Shown: one piece after another, positions 43,882 through 55,193 of the stretch
Numbering within the stretch: the stretch's first letter is position 1
How the letters are laid out: every line of letters starts with the position of its first letter
DNA from: Fusarium oxysporum f. sp. lycopersici 4287
Taxonomy: Eukaryota > Ascomycota > Sordariomycetes > Hypocreales > Nectriaceae
Direction of reading: 5' to 3'
DNA: 64,000 nt
Assembly: GCF_000149955.1 (NCBI RefSeq)
Contig: NC_030997.1
Location: forward strand, 1,348,714-1,412,713
Translations under genes and position numbers: made by a program
Notes under the pieces: model-generated
Seen by the model: the letters and a program-made list of their open reading frames with translations, nothing else
The model's database searches: none
Told to the model about the DNA's origin: nothing

Positions 43882-44229
43882 CCAGGTACTAGCCCCCAAG
43901 TTAAATCTTATCGATGAATCCTTCACAACGGTCTAGAACGCTACGAACCTCGAGCCAATCATGGCTCCGATGAAGCGATTTAAGCGAAAAGGAATGACGC
44001 TGAAAATAGACTTGGTCTTCAAGGTAAATAACTTGATTATCATATTGGCATTGTTCACCAGAAACCCGCAAACTACTTTAACTTTGCTCTCCTGGTATTT
44101 TTCGTTGGATCTTTTGGTTTCCGAAAAATGAGTAGGTCCATATTAATTACTGATACGTAGATTCCTGTCCTTAGATCTCGCGTCGTGTAACGCGGACGGG
44201 GAAATCTTCAATTAGCCAAATTCCCTAGT
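43882..44229. other. Intergenic, no gene seen
   Basis: About 350 bp between the Thr-rich copy 2 and the P450 gene, both on the reverse strand. It may hold a missing first exon of copy 2. Nothing else supported. Confidence 0.35.
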
Positions 44230-46031
44230 TCACCAGTTAGCCGCCGCAACGTCGATCATGGACAGGTAACTCACAGCATTCATTATATGAAGTGGTCTCT
44301 CAGGGCGAGCCATACAAAAGTCAAAGCGTCGCAACAGCTGTTCGGCCTGGTTAGTCTCTATTGTATCGATAACAGCGATGGAACTTACCTCGACAAAGAT
44401 CTTGTTCAACTCAATAAACGCAACAGGTTTACCCAGGCACTGATACTTTCCAGTGGAGAAAACCAGACTCACAACCTCAGCCATGGCCTCATACTTCGCT
44501 GGGTCGGCATTAATCCATCGCTCAGGCGAAAAGAGACTCGCGTCTTGACCGAAGATCTCTTTGGAGTGATAAACAGCAAATGGCGATTGTCCGATCTGTG
44601 TTCCACCTGGTATGAACTTGCCATCGATCTCATCGCCCTGAGGTGGAACTTGCTTGAACAGTGGGCCAGCTGCAGGGGCTTTAATGCGAAGACCTTCTTG
44701 GATAACAGCTTGAAGATAAGGAAGCTTTCTCGCTTCAGCGTCGGTGATGGGTGATGAGATACTTCCGGCCTTGATTGCGTCGTCGATTTCGTTTCGAAGT
44801 TTGAGGTACATGATGGGATTGCTTAGGAGACTGAGCATGATGAGGCGGATTGTAGTTGCTGAGGTATCACTTCCAGCGACAACGTTGAGAAGGGACTCTC
44901 GCGAAGCTTGTTCCTGGGTTAGACCGTGACGGATGAAAGATCCCAGCATGTCTGGATGAGATTGAGCACCTGGCGCAAATCGTTCTGCGACCTTCTTGTT
45001 GGCAACGCTACAAACGTCAGCCTTCTATAATTTATTCATCTAAGGGAACTTACCCGATGAAAGCCCCAAAGCCAAGCTTATCACTCTCCTTCGGCAACGC
45101 GCCACTAAATAGCTTTGAGTGCAGCAGAGACACGAGCGATGGGATATTTGCCATGATCAACGTGACAGGGAAGTAAGACTTTGTGATCTTGATAAAGTCA
45201 AAGACATCATCATCTTGCTCCATGTACCCAAATGCTTGACCAAATGCAAGATCGCTGATGACATCTAGAGTGAAGAACTGGATCTTTTGAGCAAAGTCCA
45301 CTGGGCGGTAGTCTTTGTCTGTTGAGAGATACTTTGTTTCCAGGAGGTTGATGAGTTTGGCAATGTGTTCGTCAATGGTGCGCTCGAGGGACTCGTTCTC
45401 TTTGCCGGAGTACTAGATTAACAGTTAAGCTTTGTATCGCGGTGCTTATCATCTTGGAGGGCTTACGCCAGCGGCCATCTTGTTGCGCAGCTTTGCATGG
45501 GCGTCATCATCTCTCATGGAGAAAAGGTTATCTTTTCCAGGCTCGAAACGAAGAGCATTATACCCTATCCTCAACAGTCAGCTCATCATTACATCTACCC
45601 ATCAACTGAAGATAGCAAGAGCTTACAAGGTCCTCTTGTATAAGCAGAGCGACTTGACATCATCCGCTTGAGCAGCTTGGGATCATCAGTCGCTAGCTCA
45701 TTGGGCCCAATGCGCACGAGAGATCCTGAAAATAGTGTTAGCTAGTCTTTTTAAAAGCGACATTTAGTCTTGTACCATATTTCTCATTGGCTTGTTGAAT
45801 CGCATAAGGTTGAATCCCTTTGAAGGATTGTCTCACCATCCAAGCTTTGGAGAACCCCGCCCAGAATGGACCGGGAACATGTGATAGCCGGTACCATGTG
45901 CGCAACGTGTCAGCTACGAAGAGAACCACTAGCCCAAGAACCGCGGTAGCGATGACGGCTCGAGGATGGTCGGTAACGCTCTGCAAAACATCGCGCAAAA
46001 AGCCTGCAGAGGGATCGCCTTCAAGAGTCAT
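44230..46031 (-). CDS. Cytochrome P450, pisatin-demethylase-like
   Basis: Six exons (46031-45776, 45725-45627, 45564-45467, 45412-45054, 45007-44389, 44337-44230) give 512 aa; introns are 46-62 bp and every phase fits. The N-terminus has a membrane anchor (AVIATAVLGLVVLFVADTL) and the Pro-rich hinge HVPGPFWAG. The I-helix AGSDTSATT, the K-helix ExxR (EGLR) and the heme loop FSTGKYQCLGKP with Cys461 are all present, so it should be functional. The C-terminal part (ELNKIFVELLRRFDF) resembles the CYP57-type pisatin demethylases, which detoxify pea phytoalexin, but P450s with this motif act in many pathways. It faces the methyltransferase at 46554 across a 520 bp shared promoter region. The last intron separates the heme region from the terminus. 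Confidence 0.92.
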
Positions 46032-46553
46032 CTTGAACAGTGTTTGAGGAGTGTATCAAGCCACAGTGAACAGGCGAAGGAAGAGAAACCATTTCATTCA
46101 GGAGCAATTGACTAATCAGCCGACGAAGCCGTTGAAGATTAAGATACCCTGTAACGGCGCAGCTCCTCACCGGACCTTGTCCAATCAGATCATGTGTATT
46201 TGAGGGCGCATGAACGCTACCGAACCTGACGTTGATAAAAGCCACTCATATCATGCACTACAGCCCCTCTAACACGTCCCTGCTTTTTCAGTACAGCAGT
46301 CAGATAGTGGAGTTGTACCGCAAACAGCGGACCAAGACCCCTAAACGACATGATCCCGCGCGTTGATGGCGCATTTCGGAACGCATCCGCGCCCAAATCA
46401 ATTGGCGGAACATCAGTAAAGCCACGTTCCGATCCAGAAGAGCCCATCACGCTACACAAGGAACGGCCCGGCACAAAAAAAAATGAAGAATGAGGGGTTC
46501 CTTTCAATCAATCCTTCGTGATCCACAGCTCAATCACTCTGGCCCCATCGACG
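46032..46553. promoter_or_regulatory. Shared divergent promoter region of P450 and methyltransferase
   Basis: 522 bp between two divergent starts. No open frame with protein-like character was found. Shared promoters are common in co-regulated gene pairs, but co-regulation here is an inference. Confidence 0.4.
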
Positions 46554-48094
46554 ATGGCACTTCAAGATTCCCAGCAGGAGGGTAGCACTCCGCCCCCAGA
46601 GCCTGTTATCCAAATCCAAGATGCTATCGTGAGATAATCATTTACCCCTCTATTTTCGTGCATGAGCGGGGTCTGATTTGACGTGCATAGGCTGCAGGTG
46701 ACGACGACGATGCCGATTCTTCGATTGGCGAGGTATGTTTCGATGACTCGCTTTTGTTATGGGTCGCCTTTACGCTTTGACGGAGCCTCAAAGTGACGTA
46801 ATTGTGATGATGTATAGGAAATAGAGCCATCGGTTGTTTCAATTTCGTCGAGTATTTTGGCGTATCGACAGGAGAATGGTCGCAGCTATCATGCGTTGAG
46901 TAGCGGGAGTAAGATAATCTCGTGCCGATCGGTAGCAAAAAACTGACAAGTCATAGAATATGTCCTGCCGAATGACGAAGTAGGTTTGATCAACAGACCC
47001 AATACCGGATCGGGTATTTTGCATATTGAATGTTACTGACTGAATGAAAGGAAGAGAATGAAAGACTGGGTATGTCGTGACTTGTAATTGTGAGAGCAAT
47101 GCTGACGTGACTAGACTTACAACACGAGCTTTATGTTCGAACGCTCGACGGAGACCTCGCTGTATGTCCCAAAGCGAAAGGCGCGAAACGTGTTCTTGAT
47201 ATGGGAACCGGCACTGGCTCATGGGCCATTGACTACGGTTCGTTATTCATCTGCGATATGTGACCATCTCTCGCTAACATATGTCTAGCTGATGCAAACC
47301 CTCAAGCCCAGGTAGATAAGTCGCTCGCAGAGTATACAGTCGCTAACTTTATAGGTGATTGGTGTTGATCTCAGCCCAATTCAGCCAGCTCTGTACGTGA
47401 ACTTTCTCCTCCTCTTACAGTTTCTTTACTAACATCGCGTCGCAGCGTCCCACCAAATGTGAGCTTCGAAATAGATGACCTCGAAAAAGAATGGACCTGG
47501 ACCCAGAAATTCGACTTCATCTTTGCCCGCATGATGCTCGGCTGCTTCACAGACTTCCCCCAAATCATAAAAGTCGCCTTCGACAACCTCGAACCCGGCG
47601 GCTACCTCGAACTCCAAGACATGTCCCTTCCAGCGCGCTCCGACGACGGAACCCTCCACCCAGAAAGCTACCTTTCTAAATGGTGCAAATCCTGTTTCGA
47701 AGCCGGTCAGAACCTCGGTCGTCCTGTATTCCCCACAACAGAGTATAAGGATTATCTCGCTGCTGCTGGGTTTGTCGATATTGTCGAGGTGCAGCAGAAG
47801 TGGCCGACGAATCCGTGGCCGAGGGATAGGAAGTTCAAGGAGCTGGGGGCTTGGGCTTGTGCGAATATCGCTGGTGGGTTGGATGGGCTGTCGTTGGCAT
47901 ATTTTACGAGGGGGCTTGGGTGGTCGACTGAGGAGACGAGGGTGTTTTGTGCGCATGTGAGAAAGGATTTGCAGAATCCCAAAATCCATGCGTATTGGCC
48001 GATGTAAGTGCTGATGAAGCGGGTCTCGTCAGAATATGCTAACATTGCCGCCAGCTATTTTGTCTATGGGAGAAAACCTCTGGAATCGTCTTAG
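46554..48094 (+). CDS. LaeA-like SAM-dependent methyltransferase
   Basis: Ten small exons (46554-46628, 46691-46732, 46818-46908, 46957-46979, 47051-47069, 47115-47237, 47289-47311, 47355-47392, 47446-48003, 48055-48094) join in frame to 343 aa. After an acidic N-terminus come the family blocks SILAYRQENGRSYHALSSG and LPNDEEENERLDLQHEL, then SAM-binding motif I VLDMGTGTGSWAIDYADANP, GVDLSPIQPALVPPN, FEIDDLEKEW, FIFARMMLGC and LEPGGYLELQD, and the end motif YFVYGRKP. This is the fungal LaeA/TAM-like methyltransferase family; LaeA itself regulates secondary metabolism, most others have unknown substrates. The exon pattern is unusually fine but each boundary is supported by frame. No lesion. Confidence 0.9.
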
Positions 48095-48240
48095 TTCATA
48101 TCTAGACGGAGAACAGGCTGCTACTGATGAGATAATGACAAAGGAAGACTACTTATGCACGCTACGATAAGTCACCCTGGTGTACATTCGGGATAGATAC
48201 CATTTCTCCCCACCACGTCTACCTCTAAATGTGCTTCCAC

Positions 48241-50070
48241 CTACAGTTTAAGCTTTGCAGGTCGAACACTCTGCGGATTGTGAAAGACATCCTCGGGATC
48301 CCACTCTCTTTTGATCGCTTCAAGGCGGTCAAGGTTTGGACCCCAGTAAGCCTCCTGCGGATTCTCGAGAAGCGGGTCAATGTATCCGGGATATGTGCTG
48401 GGTGACCTAGTTGGAATACCGCCTACGATGGTCTCGTGGATACCACTGAGGAGCCCTTTCTCATCAGCGGTCAATGGTGCCCATATGTTGTACAGGTAAG
48501 ACTGGTAGAACATGACCTTGTCTCGGTGGGCATATGCTGTTGAATCCATGGCTGGCTCAGCGACCTTGCCACCTGTAGCGTCGAAGATGCAGAACCACTT
48601 GAGTTTGGATTGACTCTTATTCGCAGCGATGAGCTGCACAAGCCTTTCCGTGGCATTGAACGACGTCGCATCGTCTGCGGTGAAGCCGAGACTTCGAGAA
48701 AAGAACTCAGTTGGGATGTCGGAAAGTGTCAACACTGCATTCTCGTATTGCCAGCGCTTCGTATTGACCCAACTGGATTCGACCGGGGTGAGTTTAAGAC
48801 CAAGCCTTTCTGCGATGCCGGACTGGTCAAAGTCTTGCCTGGTTCCGAACCAAGTTGCTGTGATCTTTGAGCCTTCGGGGTCAAGGGCAAATTCTGTTCC
48901 AATGCGATGGTCAAGCTTTTTATCGGCTACCATTTCTCTCCATCTCTTGAACTGCTCCACAATGCCTTCTGAGTTGGTGTACGGGGTGCGATGCGTGAAG
49001 TGTAACGTCTTTTTCGGCTTCTCAACGGTCTTAATGACGAATTGGGTGACGATTCCAAAACCGGCCGCTGCTCCGCGAATGGCCTGTTGTTGGCGGTTAG
49101 AAGACACTTTGTAAGTGGAATCTGATACTCACAAAGAACAGATCGGGATACTTGGCTTCGCTTGCGGTCACGATAGTTCCGTTGGCAGTAACAACTTTTG
49201 CCTCAACGACATGGTCAAGAGTGGCTCCCCACATGCGCGACGAAGGACCAAGACCACCCTGCAAGCTTATCAGTACGGCCCGGGGCTTGTCAGAACTTCA
49301 GCTGTGACTCAAAATGGTCGCGTGTCCGCCGATGCCGACTCCAGGGCAAACACCGTGAGGAAACGCGCGGTTGCCCTTCTGATTGTCGAGTAGATCATCA
49401 ATATCACCAAGTAGACTGCCACCGCCAATAGTGGTGAGCCAAGTCGTCTTGTTGAGTGTAACATAGCGATAGTTGATCAGATCAACAGAGAGAGAGAGCC
49501 ATTATACCCTCCAACACCTAAGCAAAGTCAGTTATGTTCTTCCGAAGCAAGGAATTGTGCTGAGTGATATACCATAGTTCCTAGACAAGTGTTAGTATAG
49601 AGAAAGTACGATGGAAGTCGAACTTACGCATATGAGTGACCGCCAGATCTGGCCTGAACCTTGACGTTGCTATCAGCAGCGCACCGAACGAAGCCCGAAA
49701 CCTGCTCATCAGTACTGGGTCTCACCACAGCAGCAGGTAGAACAATGCGTCCCAAATTAAAGGGCGACGCCCACTGGAAGTACTCGCGGTTTTCTCCACT
49801 GGCTGGGTACCTGACACAGTTATCAGCTCCGGCACAGACGCTGTCCAGGCACTTTCGCAGAGCGGCGGGCGGCGCTGTGAACTGATTGTCTGAAGGTTGG
49901 CGTGCCCAAACAGCTGCGCCAACAAGGGCAGGAAGGATAACGTTGGGAATGATTCTACCCAAGTCGAATCTGCTTTTGAGCTTGTTGTATTCTTTCTTGG
50001 CTTTCTCAATGACTGCCTCGTCGTCTGACGGTTTGCCATTGGCGTTGGGATCTTTCTCGGCAGGAGGCAT
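48241..50070 (-). pseudogene. BBE-type FAD-dependent oxidase, decayed (frameshift and splice-donor loss)
   Basis: Oxidase of the FAD-linked BBE/PCMH type: RPSTDEQVSGFVRCAADSN, SGGHSYA, GIGGHATI and the C-terminal YWGPNLDRLEAIKREWDPED are diagnostic. A clean model would be exons 50070-49628, 49580-49573, 49517-49313, 49258-49133 and 49083-48241. Two lesions stop it. In exon 3 a CT dinucleotide run (on the reverse strand, near 49486-49500) has one repeat unit too many, shifting the frame after NYGVGGYNGS; without those 2 bases DLINYRYVTLNK follows in frame. At 49312 the donor of intron 3 reads TTGAGT where GTGAGT is expected, so the 54 bp intron, which contains a TGA, would stay. An N-terminal hydrophobic segment suggests the original enzyme was secreted or membrane-bound. 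Confidence 0.75.
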
Positions 50071-51379
50071 GATGATTGATGAGTGAAGAGTGAGAATTGA
50101 ACAATTAGATATCAGAGGAGAAAACCCAGGGTTTTAAACATTTTTGTTCATGCTTGGCTAGCTCCGAAGAGCCGAGTTAGTATCATCTTCAGCTGGCTTC
50201 CTGTCAGCCATCACTGGGCGTGGCGTCGCTAGCGGAATATGATATCAGGTCTAGACCAGTTTCTGTTTCACTTTCATAGGGGCATTGCACCAGAATCAGG
50301 CCCTTCATTCATCTATGACCTGGCTTTCATCACAAGAAATTAGTTGAGTAATGGGCTGAAATTCGAGAAAAAGCTTCATATTAAACCCAGCATCATTACA
50401 AAGCCGTGTACTTAGCAAGAGCTAGGTCGGGCCGGGCCGCGCAGCTTGACCCATGGCCAGAAGCTAGCCTCCAGAAGTAGATTCTTGCAGGCAGGAAATG
50501 GAAGTGAAACATATCGGGCAGCCACGAGCAAGTGGGACGAGATAATCTACCCTTAAGCGGAGTGAGAGCAGGCTCGCCACACGAAGTTAGCCAACTGGGG
50601 CGATCACAGTGGCACAACATATTCCCAAGAGTTATGAACCTTTCTTATCCGAGACCCCTGATGAGATTTCCGACATCTAGAACATATTGTGACGTGATCA
50701 AACGAAGCTGAAAGTCGCACGAATGGGGAAAATAGTCAAAATTAGGCTAGGCTTTCTTGCTTTTCTCGCTTTAGCTCAGTCAGTGTCTTCACAGTAATCT
50801 CAGTGCACGGAGCGACGAGTCACGGTTTAATGTACTTCGCACCGAATAATCTCTTGATAGGGAGTCCAGAAAGGTGACTAGGATACTTCCAATTCTCTCG
50901 CAAATTAAGCATTGGACATATGCGACGCTACGGATAGTGCTTCTGTGTGAGATGCCCCACTCATTGATCACCATCGTCCAAAATCCACGCGAGCAGCTAC
51001 AAACTTTCGGGACCAAAATCTCACCTGGACTCAAACAGTAGAAAATATTTCCTTTGTTAAGTAGTAACTCTTTAATTCTTGCGGCCTCAGCTGAGATGCT
51101 CCATGACGTAGCTTGATGCGGGAGGCCGACCGTTATCGTCACCCCTCGATTCCATACATAAATAAGGGGCCTTGAAAGACGGTTTCTCATTTCCTTGACA
51201 GCTTCTAGGCCATCCTATCTGCCCCAATAAAAGCAATCTATCAGCCTTCAGGTTTGACAGACTGACTTGGATGGTCTTCTCCACTATTAATCGATAGCTC
51301 AACCTATACATTCCTCGTCACCATCTACTTCAACAGCATCAATAGTCACATAGCACCTCTCAAGAAACCCAGCATTGAC
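50071..51379. other. Intergenic, no gene seen
   Basis: About 1.3 kb between divergently transcribed genes. No supported feature. Confidence 0.4.
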
Positions 51380-51628
51380 ATGAAGGCGATAAGCTTTCTC
51401 GCAACCATCGCTGGCTTCTCGACGACCGCACGCGCAGGCCCGATCGCATACGGCGTCTGTCAAGCAGGATGCGCCTCCGTCGTGATGGCTTGCTACGCTG
51501 CAGGCGGCGCGACATGGGGAGCCACTGCTGGAGCCACGGCCCCAGCGACGATTGCAGCTTGCAATAGTGCATTTGGAGTCTGTTCTGCTGCTTGTGCTCA
51601 AACGGCTCTGATTGCTCCTACACCATGA
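51380..51628 (+). CDS. Small secreted Cys-rich protein (82 aa)
   Basis: Single exon, 82 aa. A signal peptide (MKAISFLATIAGFSTTARA) is followed by a Cys- and Ala/Gly-rich chain with six cysteines in pairs (VCQAGCASVVMAC, AACNSAFGVCSAAC) and a Pro-Thr-Pro end. The Gly/Ala-rich centre (YAAGGATWGATAGATAPAT) is unlike a globular enzyme and resembles the small family called zygote-specific in some fungal annotations (recollection only). The role is unknown; secretion is likely. Confidence 0.7.
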   Translation: MKAISFLATIAGFSTTARAGPIAYGVCQAGCASVVMACYAAGGATWGATAGATAPATIAACNSAFGVCSAACAQTALIAPTP

Positions 51629-52249
51629 TCCTGAAATGGGGAAAGTTTACCGGAAAGGGCATTGGATCGTCGAATGGACAACATTCTTTTAGGCTGCGGA
51701 GGGGATTTCTGTATTTGAAGTGATGGTAGGGCCAGGAGGGGAAGAAAAGCTTATGCCCGGGGAAAATGCATGGGTTGCTACCGGTTTGATGTCTCTGTTT
51801 GGGACTTGATCAACTCACTACCGTTTATTGGAGGTTTCGGGAGACATGCAGCAAGGTTTAACAGGATGTCACTCTATGTTCTGTTCATGATGTCATGTGA
51901 ATGAGAGAGAATATGTTTAATTGAAGATTGTAAATGGATTGCTGCGTTTTGTTCAAAGCCAAGACCTTAGTGCTTACCATGCAGCGAGGCAGCGTGCAGA
52001 TTGGCCAGCTCAACCAGGATTGAAACTTCAAACCGGCGCTGAAGCTCGGATACGCCCTGTTGTCCCTAGCTAAGGCAAATATACGAGGAGAGCGATAATT
52101 CAAGCTCGCCTTCCGATTTATAAAACCACAAAGACTATGAATAAGATACGGAGGAATTCCTTTTAAGCCTTAAACTCAGTCACAGCAGCTGTGGAATTAA
52201 CTACTGAATTCGTGACATTAGACAACACGGATGAAATCGGATCTTCTCA
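51629..52249. other. Intergenic, no gene seen
   Basis: About 0.6 kb. No supported feature. Confidence 0.4.
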
Positions 52250-53884
52250 AATTGTTATTCTTCCAGATCCTTTGGGGTCTGTCGCAATGGCGCGAATCTC
52301 ATCATGGATCGCAGAATGCATCAACACTCATCTCACATGCTAGAAAGAGGACACGGAGTTCTTTCCAACGAGAGTACTCGATGTAGGCTGCACGGAAACA
52401 GGCCTTGTGAGACTGGTGGAGCCAGTTAAGAGCATCAACTACATTGCCCTCAGCCACTGCTGGGGTATCTCTAAACCTTTCATGACGACTTGCACTTCGA
52501 TGGATGACAGGAAGTCAGGGTTTCTGTCGGACTCGAAAATACCTAAAACTTTTCAAGATGCAATCACGATTACGCAAAAGCTCGGATTCCGGTACTTATG
52601 GATTGGCTCTCTTTGCATCATCCAGGAGGACGTTGTAGATTGGGCAAGAGAGGCATCATGCATGGCCGGCGTATACCGTTGCGCATACTTAACCATCGGA
52701 GCCTTGAACGCATCAAATGATCAACAGGGGTTTCTGACGCCCAGAAAACTCCCAGACTGGGAACTGAGAGTATTTACTACAAGTGCAGATGAAAAGAGTA
52801 CGACTATTTGTATGCGCCATCATGGTGACAAATTTATTAGCCCAGCAACATTTGCTTTAGACAACCGAGCCTGGACGTTACAGGAGCAGTATCTCTCAAA
52901 TCGGATGTTACGATTCAGCGATTTTATTACTACCTGGATATGTCAGGAAACGAGACACGAAGAACACGAACCATCTAGTGATGAGGGTGGACAAAATGGT
53001 GCACTAGTACTGTGCTTGCCGAGAGATTCCAGATTGCCGGAAGGGTGTTCTCTGAGTTAGAGATTATTCCTCACGACAGCTATCGGTTCAAACTGATGAA
53101 TTACCTGCTTTGGCCGGCTTAGCATCATACATCGCCAGTCATTGCGACCTCAGGTACTGTGCGGTGGGAGGATATAAGCCATGTTATCTGCTGGAGAACT
53201 TCGTTCGTTACAAGGACTCCTTGTGATTACATCGCACCTTCGTGGTCCTGGGTGTCTCCAATCTGCTGTGCCACCTTCCCTGTGGAATGGTTTGATCTCG
53301 ACGCCCCTCGGCTCTCTAATCCTAAACCGCTACCAAAACCCCGATATATCGACCATGATTTCGAGCCCAACAGACCAGATCGGTTCGGCCAGCTAAGCCG
53401 TGAATGGCTTCCTCTCGAAGCCATCGCTGTTCAACTAATCGAAATCAACCAGGGCGAAGGTAAGGAACAAGAATGCCGTCTTCAGTGTATCAAAGACACG
53501 TATGAAGCGACTATTGATTTTGATCTCGTCCAGCCACATAAAAGGCTAGCTAGTGGTCTCTTACTTATGCGCTCTGATGTCAAGGAACCTGAGGAGCATT
53601 CATGCCCAGACACTTTGAGACTTCTGGGTTTAGTTATCGAAAAGCCTGGCGAGCAAGATATGACAAACTTTCGCAAATGCGGACGGCTCCCTGAATGCAG
53701 CAGTGTCTTTCAAAGACTTGGGTATTTTTTTGATGACCTCACAGAGAGGCAGGAACATCAGGTGCTGGAGGATAAAGCGCAAGAGGTTGTTTTGATACAG
53801 CCTTTGGAAATTCATGGAACAGGCGAGCTAGAACCTGAAGTGCGGCTGAGCCGTGTTAACCGGGTCGGCCGCCTCTATGAGTGA
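52250..53884 (+). pseudogene. HET-domain protein, decayed copy 1
   Basis: A HET (heterokaryon incompatibility) domain lies at 52390-52750: YIALSHCWG, then IPKTFQDAITITQKLGFRYL, WIGSLCIIQED where most members have WIDSLCIIQDD, and VYRCAYLTIGALNAS. HET proteins trigger cell death on fusion of unlike strains. Codons before the domain (AMARISSWIAECINTH, PTRVLDVG) look homologous but contain TAG at 52343-52345. After the domain the frame ends at 53058-53060, and the typical LPALAGLASYIASH segment follows in another frame, then the C-terminal SFVTRTPCDYIAPSWSWVS region in a third frame from about 53159 to 53884. So there is at least one stop and two frame changes; no splice sites explain them. Confidence 0.7.
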
Positions 53885-55193
53885 CGAGACTGGATGAGCT
53901 TGAACACAGCCTCTGGATCGACATATTGAGAAATTCTTCACGAGAAACATGGTGTCACTCCACTGTCACCTCCAACTTTTTAGCAATCGATTTGTTTCCT
54001 GGTGTAGGAGATCAGGTTCATGACTTGGGGCTTGGCTACTGCGAGGTTGATGCGCCAACCTTGGATGTAACTCAATCTCAGCAGCACCACTAGCATGAGC
54101 ATAAACGAAGCAGTAGGATGTGTATTAATGTGTGATAAGTATTCTTATTTCTAGCAAATATAGCATTTCTTTGCTCCATCACCAAACTCAAGAATTACCA
54201 AAAGGTCCTCGCGACGATGGTGCCAGCCTTGTAGGGCAAGCATAGTGGAGCCCGAGATTGAGATCTACGCGCTCTGTTGTTTCTTAACAGCCTTCTTTTA
54301 TAGCCTTAAATCTGCCAATTCTCATGAATGAGCCATATTGACTGCGCCTCCCGTTTCACGGGAATAATGCTCGTGAACCAGTCCCTTTGATTCGGCCCGA
54401 GTTTGCTGGTGGTACCGGGCCGAGCTTGTTACTCAGCAAGTCCGTCCCGCAAACTACCGGTCAGAAGCGGCCGCTGCACTGCCACAACGGCCCCGAAGCA
54501 AACGTCATCTAGACATCGTATAGCTAAATACCGCGTTTTAAACCCGGATCCTTCGAATATTGTCATCGGCGTAGATGAAACCACGATCACAACCCTCAGT
54601 GTGGAATGTACTCATACCGCGGACGCCGAGGCCTTGAAGACCAATGACGCGGGGGATACTCTTGCTGGACTTGATGACGAAACTTGGTGAAGACTTGGGA
54701 CGAATGATCTTTGTTAGGATGACATTCCCGAATGCCTAGTAGAAATGGACTAGTTAGTCAAGTCGATATGTGAGCTTCTAGTGAACTAGCGACAAGCTGT
54801 TGAAAGACCGCCTGAGATACAGAACAAAGGGCGTTACTCCTTTTGGAGGAACTTCTCCATCTCAGCCTCGTCTTCATGTGAATCCACCGAGTAGCTCCAG
54901 AGGATCACAACCCATGCACATCACACAACGCCGTACGATATGTTGAAACACCAGTGACGAATTCTGGCCTAACAAAGCTCGTATTTTATCGTTCGGGCAT
55001 GTCAAAAGGCTGAAGATTGGTCTTCAATGGTCGATCATGACCAACAAGTCCACAGCGCGGCCGCCGCTAGACGCATGGGTCATACCAAATTGGCAGTTAA
55101 GAACTTCTCAAGCTTTCAATAAGAATATTGTGAGGATGCACAAAGCAATACTTGACCAGTGTAGCATTTTGGCTATCTTAACTCTTGGTTACA
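53885..55193. other. Intergenic, no gene seen
   Basis: About 1.3 kb between the HET relic and the glycosyltransferase gene. No frame with protein-like content or splice structure was recognised. Confidence 0.4.

Noticed and set aside
44230..46031. Calling the P450 a true pisatin demethylase
   Set aside because: Motif similarity marks the clade, not the substrate; no other evidence.
48241..49107. Possibility that the last part of the FAD oxidase is a separate gene
   Set aside because: It begins inside the conserved AIRGAAAGFGIVTQF block and joins the upstream part by a good intron, so it is the final exon of the same decayed gene.
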